From positions 25,555-89,554 of the forward strand of contig NZ_WBVO01000013.1 in NCBI RefSeq assembly GCF_008933115.1: a stretch of DNA of 64,000 nucleotides, given 5' to 3'. Made by a program: the position numbers and the translations under genes. This DNA comes from Phaeocystidibacter luteus. GTDB taxonomy: Bacteria > Bacteroidota > Bacteroidia > Flavobacteriales > Schleiferiaceae. Positions 57,862 to 64,000 of this stretch are shown here, in pieces; position 1 is the first letter of the stretch, and every line of letters starts with the position of its first letter. Under the pieces are notes generated by a model, which worked only from the letters and a program-made list of their open reading frames with translations, searched no databases and had not been told where the DNA came from.

Positions 57862-59220
57862 TTGAACGATCGTAGCCAGAAACTTTTACGCGCATTTCAG
57901 CTGTTTGGAGATATAGTTCTCTTGAACGTGGTGTTTGCCATTTCAGGGTGGCTCCGATTCGACGATCTCAAGGTCGAAAATGAGGCCTATTACAACTACT
58001 ATATCCAGCTATTGATTTTCTTCAATCTCAGTTGGGCCCTCATCAGCATCGCTTTCAGAATTTATGACCTTCGTCCGGGTACAGAGATACGTACCTCCGT
58101 AGGGAAGTCAATCAATGCCCTGCTGGCTCATTTGGTCTTGTTCACGGTGTTGGCCTTTAGCCTTAAGGGAGACTACTATTCTAGATTATTCCTGATTTAT
58201 TTCTACTCCGGTTTTGGAGTACTCGTGCTCATAGTGCGGATGCTTTTCATAACCTTATGGAGAAACTGGCTACGGACCGGACGTTATGCCCGCAAGGTTT
58301 GGCTCATAGGTGAAAGTGCCGCTGGAAAGAGTTTTGCTGATGAAATCGAACTTCATCCTGAGTATGGATATAGACTGTTGAAGTCTCCTTCCACGGTTGA
58401 AGAGGCGCGAAGCCTAATCGAGAAAGGTGAAGTTCCAACCGAGTTGTTCTGTGCGTTTACAAGAGGCGACACCTCACTTGGCGAATGGTACGTCCTGGCC
58501 GAAAGTCAGGGAATTCGATTTCGGTTTTTGCCAGAACTCAAATGGACTAATATCCGTCACGCGAGAGTTGATTTACTCGGCGATGTTCCCGTTCTCGTTC
58601 CAAGGAAAGAACCACTAAGCTACTGGCATAGCCGTCTCCTCAAGCGTTCTTTTGATCTCCTGGTTTCTACAATTGTTATCGTCGGTTTGCTAAGTTGGCT
58701 ACTCCCGATTTTGGCTATTCTAATTCGAGTTGATTCAAGCGGAAACCCAATCTTCGCCCAAGCGCGTTCAGGATTGAATGGTCGCGAATTTCGGTGCTTG
58801 AAACTTCGGACGATGAAAGTGGGGCACGGAAGTGAGAACGTTCAGGCCGCGAATGGAGACGAGCGCATCACTAGAGTTGGACGTGTTCTTCGTCGATTGA
58901 GTTTAGACGAACTGCCCCAGTTTTTCAATGTCTTTGCCGGCCAAATGAGTGTCGTAGGTCCTCGTCCACATATGCTCGAACATACCGAGAACTACCGCAA
59001 GCGTATTGATGAATTCATGGTCCGTCATTGGATTAAACCAGGCATCACCGGCCTAGCTCAAGCCATGGGATTGAGAGGAGAAACCAAGGAGGATCGAGAC
59101 ATGGCCGATAGAGTCAAGGCCGACGTTTACTACCTGGAGCATTGGTCCATTCTATTAGATTTCAAGATCTTTTTTTGGACCATTTGGAATCTGATTTCGG
59201 GAAGAAGTAAGGGGGTATAA
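57862..59220 (+). CDS. Polyprenyl-phosphate sugar-1-phosphate transferase (exopolysaccharide priming)
   Basis: The 452-residue protein has an N-terminal region with about four membrane segments (10-30, 45-66, 83-105, 110-130), a nucleotide-sugar-like middle domain and a fifth segment near residue 270. The C-terminal bacterial sugar-transferase domain (about 260-450) has 'DLLVSTIVIVGLLSW', 'CLKLRTMKVG', 'RVGRVLRRLSLDELPQFFNV', 'SVVGPRPHM' and 'KPGITGLAQAMG'. It transfers a sugar phosphate to undecaprenyl phosphate to begin a polysaccharide unit. The TTG start is required because no ATG precedes the first membrane segment. It may be coupled to the upstream peptidase gene. Confidence 0.9.
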   Translation: MNDRSQKLLRAFQLFGDIVLLNVVFAISGWLRFDDLKVENEAYYNYYIQLLIFFNLSWALISIAFRIYDLRPGTEIRTSVGKSINALLAHLVLFTVLAFSLKGDYYSRLFLIYFYSGFGVLVLIVRMLFITLWRNWLRTGRYARKVWLIGESAAGKSFADEIELHPEYGYRLLKSPSTVEEARSLIEKGEVPTELFCAFTRGDTSLGEWYVLAESQGIRFRFLPELKWTNIRHARVDLLGDVPVLVPRKEPLSYWHSRLLKRSFDLLVSTIVIVGLLSWLLPILAILIRVDSSGNPIFAQARSGLNGREFRCLKLRTMKVGHGSENVQAANGDERITRVGRVLRRLSLDELPQFFNVFAGQMSVVGPRPHMLEHTENYRKRIDEFMVRHWIKPGITGLAQAMGLRGETKEDRDMADRVKADVYYLEHWSILLDFKIFFWTIWNLISGRSKGV

Positions 59221-59264
59221 TTTTTTCTCTTCGCTTTAATTTCTAGAGTACATTTACCGCAATA

Positions 59265-59885
59265 ATGACAGCGCACCCGTTGTTCAATCGCATTGCCGAG
59301 GGGCTATCGGCAGACGGTTGGTTTACAGTGCCCGGCTTCGTTTCCCGGGAAGATGCCATCGCAATTCGCGATGAGGCGGTTTCACTTCGAGAAGAGGGTG
59401 AATTCCGACGTGCAGGCATTGGCAAGCAAGGCGAATTCCAATATGACAAGTCGATTCGAGGTGATGAAATTCACTGGGTAGATGAGTCTGAAGCAATCTC
59501 TCCCGTAAAAGAGTATCTAAACCGAATCGCCGACCTTCAAGACTACTTGAATCAAACCTGTTTTTTGGGGCTAAGGGATTTTGAATCGCACTTCGCGGTT
59601 TACCCTGTCGGTACGAGGTATGCGCGTCACGCCGATCGCTTTAAGAACAACCCGCACCGAATTGTGAGCTCTGTGCTTTATCTGAACCCAGATTGGGAAG
59701 AGGCGGACGGCGGTCAATTGGTGATTTATCAAGAGGACGGGAAAGAGGTCTCAATTCTTCCAGAAGCCGGAAAGCTTGTTTGCTTCAGATCTGAATTAGA
59801 GCATGAGGTGCTTCCTTGTAACCGAGCGCGGTATAGTATGACGGGGTGGTTCTTGGATCAACCATTAGGTCTCACCTTCCTTTAG
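59265..59885 (+). CDS. 2OG-Fe(II) oxygenase (prolyl-4-hydroxylase-like)
   Basis: The 206-residue protein has the double-stranded beta-helix iron site His122-x-Asp124 (RHADRF) and His180 (ELEHEVLP), with Arg187 or Arg189 for 2-oxoglutarate. Similar small enzymes hydroxylate prolyl or other side chains, or DNA/RNA bases; the target is not visible. It is separate from the sugar transferase gene (44-nt gap) with only an imperfect -7 element (TACATTTA). Its 3' end overlaps the convergent glycosyltransferase gene by 4 bp. Confidence 0.85.
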   Translation: MTAHPLFNRIAEGLSADGWFTVPGFVSREDAIAIRDEAVSLREEGEFRRAGIGKQGEFQYDKSIRGDEIHWVDESEAISPVKEYLNRIADLQDYLNQTCFLGLRDFESHFAVYPVGTRYARHADRFKNNPHRIVSSVLYLNPDWEEADGGQLVIYQEDGKEVSILPEAGKLVCFRSELEHEVLPCNRARYSMTGWFLDQPLGLTFL

Positions 59886-60970
59886 ATTCTAACTTGAGAG
59901 AAGATCAATTCGTACTGATCCGCGATTGATTTCCAGGTGAAATGCTCCCGAATAACATTCGTGTTTGTCTTTGTCATGATGTTCAATGCATCCTGCTGGA
60001 AATCTTGATCTAGCGCCCATGCTACATCCTCAGCTGTTTCAAAGTAGATACCGTTCTCTTTTAAAACAGACTGATTGAATTCATTCTTGTGCGCAACAAT
60101 CGGAGCACCGCAGGCCATGGCTTCTAGTAGGGATGGATTCGTGCCGCCAACGGAATGACCGTGGAAGTACAGGTGACAGAAATGTCGAAGGTTGTCGACC
60201 ACTTCTTTGTTGTACTCCGCATGTAAGAATCGAATTCTGCTATCCTTGTAAGTGCGGGTGAGCATTTGCCCGTGCGGAGTATCCAGGTTTCCCATCACGA
60301 GCATGATTCGATCACTTTCCGATTGCTTTACGCCTTCGAGAATTTCACGAATGTGATTTTCGGGTTCCATGCGCGCTATCACCAGGTTGTATTGTCCCTT
60401 TTGGACGTGGTAAGGCTCTAGTACTTCTTCGTTAGGTGATTTGAAAAGTTCCGCTCCGTACGGAATGTAGACGCATTGGCCGCCGTACTTTTCGTGTAGA
60501 TACCTTTCGATTTCTACATTGTCGGCAACCATTAGGTCGGAATGCTTCGCCACCCATCGTTCAGAGCGCATCAAAAAGCGCTTTACCAAGTTGGAATACT
60601 TCGAGCGCTTCCATTCGAGTCCGTCCATGTTGGTCACCACCTTCGACTTCTTCGGCATTAACCAGTACCAAATTCCGCTCGAAGTATAGCCTAGCTGGAG
60701 GATCACGTCGAACTTTCGCCAACGCGCATCTATGATTTGATTGAAGTCGTAGATAAACTGACCAACCGTTCCGAAGCGATGCTCGGGGTCGTACTTGTGA
60801 ATGATTTTAACGCCTTTGTACTCCTTTTCGGCGTACGGATGACGATGTCCATTGTACACGTAAACCTCATGTCCGAGCTTGGCTAATCTCACAGAAAGTT
60901 GTTCTGCAAGCTCTTCAAAGCCACCGTAACGGTTGGGAATTCCACGAGATCCTATGATGCCAATGCGCAT
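59882..60970 (-). CDS. DUF1972-type glycosyltransferase
   Basis: The 362-residue protein has the DUF1972 N-terminus (GIIGSRGIPNRYGGFEELAEQL) and a GT-B fold with the C-terminal GT1-like portion: 'LVIARMEPENHIREILEG' and 'SVGGTNPSLLEAMACGAPIVAH'. Rhamnosyl- and fucosyltransferases of O-antigen or exopolysaccharide synthesis belong here; the sugar and acceptor are unknown. It lies 28 nt downstream of the next glycosyltransferase on the same strand and close to the priming sugar transferase, so an envelope polysaccharide role is likely. Confidence 0.88.
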   Translation of the reverse strand: MRIGIIGSRGIPNRYGGFEELAEQLSVRLAKLGHEVYVYNGHRHPYAEKEYKGVKIIHKYDPEHRFGTVGQFIYDFNQIIDARWRKFDVILQLGYTSSGIWYWLMPKKSKVVTNMDGLEWKRSKYSNLVKRFLMRSERWVAKHSDLMVADNVEIERYLHEKYGGQCVYIPYGAELFKSPNEEVLEPYHVQKGQYNLVIARMEPENHIREILEGVKQSESDRIMLVMGNLDTPHGQMLTRTYKDSRIRFLHAEYNKEVVDNLRHFCHLYFHGHSVGGTNPSLLEAMACGAPIVAHKNEFNQSVLKENGIYFETAEDVAWALDQDFQQDALNIMTKTNTNVIREHFTWKSIADQYELIFSQVRI

Positions 60971-60998
60971 ATTCGGTTGTAGTCTTAGCGAAGGGAAG

Positions 60999-62027
60999 TT
61001 AGCTATTTACGGAGAGTCGGGTTTGATAAAGCTCCACAAGTTTTTCCGCGGCAGATTCCCATGAAAACTGACGAGCGAATTTCTTTCCCTCCGTCTGTGA
61101 ATTGGCATCCAATTGTTCTCTAATGGCCACACTTAGTTCATCCGAATTCTTTGAAACGAAAAGTCGAGCGTGTTCTCCAACCACTTCAGCTGCACCTGTG
61201 GTAGAAGAGAGCACGAGGTTGCAACCTTGTGATAATCCTTCAAGAGCGGTAAGGCCAAAGGTTTCAAAATGACTTGGAACGACTACGACCTTATGGCTGC
61301 GGTAGAGCATTTGAAGGGCATGCATGGACGAATGTGGGCGAAAGGAATGATTGGACCCTGCCTCGGCTCGGCACTTTTTGTAATAGCTCGGATTATTTGA
61401 AGCAGCATTACCCACAAAAGTTACGGGTTCATCCCATCCCCTTGTAGCTTCAATTACTGCTAATTGATTCTTCAACGGTTCAAATCTTCCAACGCATAAA
61501 ATACCAGATCGCTCCTCTTTCTCAGGTGGAAGCGGTTCTGTGAAATCTCTATTGATGCCAGGGTGAACGATGTACGTTGGGTCGGCTTTTGGAAAGGAAG
61601 CTTTGAGTTTGTCAATCTCCAACTGCGTCGTTGTGATGAACAAATCGGCATGGTCAACAATCTCTGCGAGCGACTTTTCATGTCCCTGCAAGATGTAATG
61701 CAGTGGAGGTAATTTATCGTTTCCGATGAGTCCGCGGCCGATCGCTTTCATCCATTCACCTTTGCTGCCACTGCCATAATCTACCCATATGGTACTGACG
61801 AATGTTGGCTTCGATTTCCAGGCAGGGTATCTGAGCAAATCGGCAGGTCGGCCGAGGTTGAAAAAGTGGAGGAGGTCATACTCGGCCACCCGCATTCTTT
61901 GTCCGGATAGAATGATGTCCACGTCTATGCCCAAACGCTCAAGTTCGCGAGCGGTTTCGGTGACTTGTTGTGTGTCTCCGCCAGGTTGTTTGAGGAGGGT
62001 GGAGCGAGCGATGAAGGCGATTTTCAT
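60999..62027 (-). CDS. Glycosyltransferase family 4 protein
   Basis: The 342-residue protein has a GT-B fold with 'MKIAFIARSTLLKQPGGDTQQ', 'GILCVGRFEPLKNQLAVIEA' and the donor-binding 'VPSHFETFGLTALEGLSQGC' with the GT4 E-x7-E signature. The open frame reaches 62114, but the ATG at 62027 gives the family start. The promoter just upstream (TTG-N19-TATCTTTC, 4 nt before the ATG) would leave no leader, which also supports this start. It precedes the DUF1972 transferase by 28 nt. Confidence 0.9.
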   Translation of the reverse strand: MKIAFIARSTLLKQPGGDTQQVTETARELERLGIDVDIILSGQRMRVAEYDLLHFFNLGRPADLLRYPAWKSKPTFVSTIWVDYGSGSKGEWMKAIGRGLIGNDKLPPLHYILQGHEKSLAEIVDHADLFITTTQLEIDKLKASFPKADPTYIVHPGINRDFTEPLPPEKEERSGILCVGRFEPLKNQLAVIEATRGWDEPVTFVGNAASNNPSYYKKCRAEAGSNHSFRPHSSMHALQMLYRSHKVVVVPSHFETFGLTALEGLSQGCNLVLSSTTGAAEVVGEHARLFVSKNSDELSVAIREQLDANSQTEGKKFARQFSWESAAEKLVELYQTRLSVNS

Positions 62028-62031
62028 ACGA

Positions 62032-62061
62032 GAAAGATACAGGAAATGTGAGGGACGACAA
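62032..62061 (-). promoter_or_regulatory. Promoter of the glycosyltransferase pair, 4 nt before the ATG
   Basis: On the minus strand: TTG (62061-62059), 19-nt spacer, TATCTTTC (62039-62032, one base off consensus), then TCGT and the ATG at 62027. Confidence 0.65.
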
Positions 62062-62066
62062 GGCAT

Positions 62067-62099
62067 AAAAAAAACGACCTCCCCGAGGTGGGGAGGCCG
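62067..62099 (-). terminator. Rho-independent terminator after the NTF2-like gene
   Basis: Ten-base-pair stem (arms 62075-62084 and 62090-62099) with a five-nt loop. Its only mismatch on the plus strand becomes a G-U pair on the minus strand. A run of eight T follows on the minus strand (complement of 62067-62074). Confidence 0.9.
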
Positions 62100-62151
62100 T
62101 CCAAACAAAATCACTACTGACTATATAATGAACACTTAGTCCTTGTTGATA

Positions 62152-62565
62152 TTAGTTCGGGAGCACTGTAGCGTGGTGATCTTCGATCTTCCACTTTCCG
62201 TTTCGTTTTGAGAGGACGAATGTGTAACGGGCAGGGAGCGCCACGAGATTGCCTTCACTGTCTTTCCATGTAAACACATACACTCCAGATACGACTGGTA
62301 GCCCGGCGATTTCGTTCATCTCCATTTGATCGAAGCGAACTTTTAAATCGTGCTTATCGGCCGTCAAGAACTCTTCGAAGTATCTGCGGATACCTTCTTC
62401 GTCGCATCTCAAACGTTTAGTTAGAGATCCCCAGAGGGCTGCATTCTTTGAGTAGCAAGAAACAATCTTGTCACTCACTCTTCCTTTTACGCCACTCAAC
62501 CAAGAGTGTAAGAGGTCGAGAATTTCGTTTTGTCTTTGATCGGCTTGTAGGGCTAAAGCATACAT
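62152..62565 (-). CDS. NTF2-like / SnoaL-type small protein
   Basis: The 137-residue protein has the cone-shaped NTF2-like pattern: helical start ('NEILDLLHSWLSGV'), 'CYSKNAALWGSLTKRL', and C-terminal strands ending 'YTFVLSKRNGKWKIEDHHATVLP', which matches the CaMKII-association/DUF4440-like group. Such domains bind small molecules or self-associate. No catalytic residues can be assigned. It is monocistronic, with a strong terminator after it. Confidence 0.78.
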   Translation of the reverse strand: MYALALQADQRQNEILDLLHSWLSGVKGRVSDKIVSCYSKNAALWGSLTKRLRCDEEGIRRYFEEFLTADKHDLKVRFDQMEMNEIAGLPVVSGVYVFTWKDSEGNLVALPARYTFVLSKRNGKWKIEDHHATVLPN

Positions 62566-62646
62566 GATTATAGGATTTTGTAGTTCTGATTAACACTTTT
62601 CAATCATCGTGCCAATTAGATACGTACCATCCTATTCACTTGGTTT

Positions 62647-63993
62647 TCACTCCTGTGAAAAATGTAGCTTTTTAACTTTGGATTGGAATCTAAGCCATTG
62701 ACTCAGAGCAGATACAGTAAGGCCTGTAGCCAAACCAATCCAAACTCCAATAGCTTTTAATTCTGTGAAGTTTCCCAGAATGTAGCCCATTGGAATTGCA
62801 ATTACCCAATAAGAAACAAATGTGATAAGGGTAGGGATTTTCACATCGCCCAATCCTCTCAATGCCCCTAAAGCTGTAACCTGAACCCCATCACTAATCT
62901 GGAAGATCGTTGTGATAATGAGTAAGTCCGCCGCGATCGTAATCACATCCAACTCATCTGTGAAGAAAGTTGGCAGCCAATCCCTTCCAAAAAGGTAGAG
63001 AACACCTGCTGCTCCCATGAAAAGGACGGTCATCTCGAAGAGCGTCTTAGCGGCCACTTTTAAGGTGCCCACATCTCGTCGACCAAGCTGGTTTCCAACA
63101 CGCACCGTGGCCGCAGCCCCAAATCCACTTGCGGCCATATAGCTTATGGAGGCAAGGGAAATCGCAATCTGGTGAGCGGCTTGGTCAAGCGCGCCAATGG
63201 CCCCGATAATCAAAGAGGCAGATGCGAAGGCACCAACTTCAAAGATGTATTGCAATCCACTAGGGACGCCAATCTCAAGAACTGAACGCATGTCTTTCCA
63301 CTTCACCTTCGTGTCGAGGAAGAACGACATGTACTGTTTGTACTTCGGGCGATAGTGAACCCAATACACCATCAGGAACATCATGATTATTCGAGAGATA
63401 AGTGTAGCCCAAGCTGCACCTTCGATTCCCATGGGTTCAAACCCGAGCTTGCCATAAATGAGAATGTAGTTCAATACGATATTGAGGGCATTCGCTGCCA
63501 AGCTCAATCGCATGGCCGCTTTGGTATCGCTAATTCCCTCCGTAAACTGCTTGTACTGGAAGAAAATCTGCAATGGGAAAAAGCTCAAAGCAACAAGCGT
63601 GTAGTATTTCAGGGCTTCGGTCACTACGTCTGGATCTTGACCTAGCTGATCCATGAATGGACGTATGCCTAGTAAGATTCCAACGATGAGTAATCCAATA
63701 GCGATGTTTACAAACAGTCCATTCTTGAAGAGGCGTGATGCCTTTCTAATATTTCCAGCTCCATCGGCATTGGCGACCAACGGTGTGAGACCATACGCGA
63801 TTCCGATTCCAAAAACGAGTGGAATGGCCAAGAGTGAGTTGGCAAAGGAAATTGCCGCAAGGGGAATTGGACCAATTTGTCCAACCATAATACTGTCGGC
63901 TGTACCCACAAGTATTTGCCCGAGTGAGCCTATCATCACTGGGTAGGCCAGTGATAAGCTCTTTTTATATTCTGATTTAGGTGCCTTTAGCAT
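62647..63993 (-). CDS. MATE-family multidrug efflux transporter
   Basis: The 448-residue protein has about 12 membrane segments with the two-fold MATE repeat, including 'SLAYPVMIGSLGQILVGTADSIMVGQIGPIPLAA' in parts and 'GVPSGLQYIFEVGAFASASLI' at the second half. MATE proteins export cationic drugs or metabolites in exchange for Na+ or H+. The whole gene lies within the window. It stands apart from the NTF2-like gene by 81 nt, and no substrate can be inferred. Confidence 0.92.
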   Translation of the reverse strand: MLKAPKSEYKKSLSLAYPVMIGSLGQILVGTADSIMVGQIGPIPLAAISFANSLLAIPLVFGIGIAYGLTPLVANADGAGNIRKASRLFKNGLFVNIAIGLLIVGILLGIRPFMDQLGQDPDVVTEALKYYTLVALSFFPLQIFFQYKQFTEGISDTKAAMRLSLAANALNIVLNYILIYGKLGFEPMGIEGAAWATLISRIIMMFLMVYWVHYRPKYKQYMSFFLDTKVKWKDMRSVLEIGVPSGLQYIFEVGAFASASLIIGAIGALDQAAHQIAISLASISYMAASGFGAAATVRVGNQLGRRDVGTLKVAAKTLFEMTVLFMGAAGVLYLFGRDWLPTFFTDELDVITIAADLLIITTIFQISDGVQVTALGALRGLGDVKIPTLITFVSYWVIAIPMGYILGNFTELKAIGVWIGLATGLTVSALSQWLRFQSKVKKLHFSQE

Positions 63994-64000
63994 AACTGTC

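Overview
The window is a dense stretch of a chromosome from a member of the Bacteroidota, most likely a marine Flavobacteriia-type organism. The evidence is a type IX secretion system (T9SS) component (PorQ), a protein with a C-terminal T9SS sorting domain, LytTR/propeller sensor signalling, family-typical gene neighbourhoods (serC-serA, porQ-cmk, rsfS-ftsH-LUD-cdsA-psd, ddl-PASTA-RluA), and promoters matching the Bacteroidota consensus TTG-N19-TAnnTTTG instead of the E. coli type. I found no tRNA, rRNA, CRISPR array, prophage or transposase gene. About 56 protein genes are supported.

Layout. 1-13 kb: a DUF1015 protein, a run of small uncharacterised genes and a metallopeptidase-like lipoprotein, a large hybrid sensor kinase, then serine biosynthesis (serC-serA), a secreted unknown, a ferredoxin diverging from a LuxC-type acyl-CoA reductase, and a beta-helix lipoprotein. 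13-14.5 kb: rpmE (L31) followed by a non-coding cluster of about 320-bp REP-like repeats. 14.5-20 kb: a GlmU-like nucleotidyltransferase, lon, porQ and cmk. 20-32.9 kb: housekeeping clusters for phospholipid synthesis (cdsA, psd, acyl-CoA-binding protein), membrane proteolysis (ftsH), ribosome silencing (rsfS), biotin ligation (birA), pyrimidine and CoA synthesis (pyrE, coaD), wall synthesis (ddl), then a PASTA protein, a T9SS cargo protein and a pseudouridine synthase in one tight operon. 32.9-40.3 kb: a di-haem peroxidase, an acyl-CoA ligase, an amidohydrolase and purL. 40.6-50.8 kb: a LytTR response regulator with two tandem paralogous propeller histidine kinases, a deacetylase-family gene and pheT. 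51-64 kb: a DedA/VTT-like membrane protein, a YdeI-like protein, a papain-fold protease, recG, an M1 aminopeptidase, an exopolysaccharide sugar transferase, a 2OG-Fe(II) oxygenase, two glycosyltransferases, an NTF2-like protein and a MATE transporter.

Regulatory signals are unusually readable. Complete TTG-N19-TAnnTTTG promoters precede rpmE and the DUF1015 gene, and a near-perfect one precedes the glycosyltransferase at 62027. Several genes (birA, pyrE, the RluA gene, the beta-helix lipoprotein and, with mismatches, four more) have the -7 element only 4-5 nt before the start codon, which suggests leaderless mRNAs. The ferredoxin and acyl-CoA reductase genes share a palindromic pair of face-to-face -7 elements.

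The points most worth following up are the leaderless-promoter pattern, the overlapping divergent promoters, an orphan minus-strand terminator upstream of recG that may mark a small RNA, the REP-like repeat cluster, and the duplicated propeller kinases that share one response regulator. No clearly novel defence or mobile system was found.
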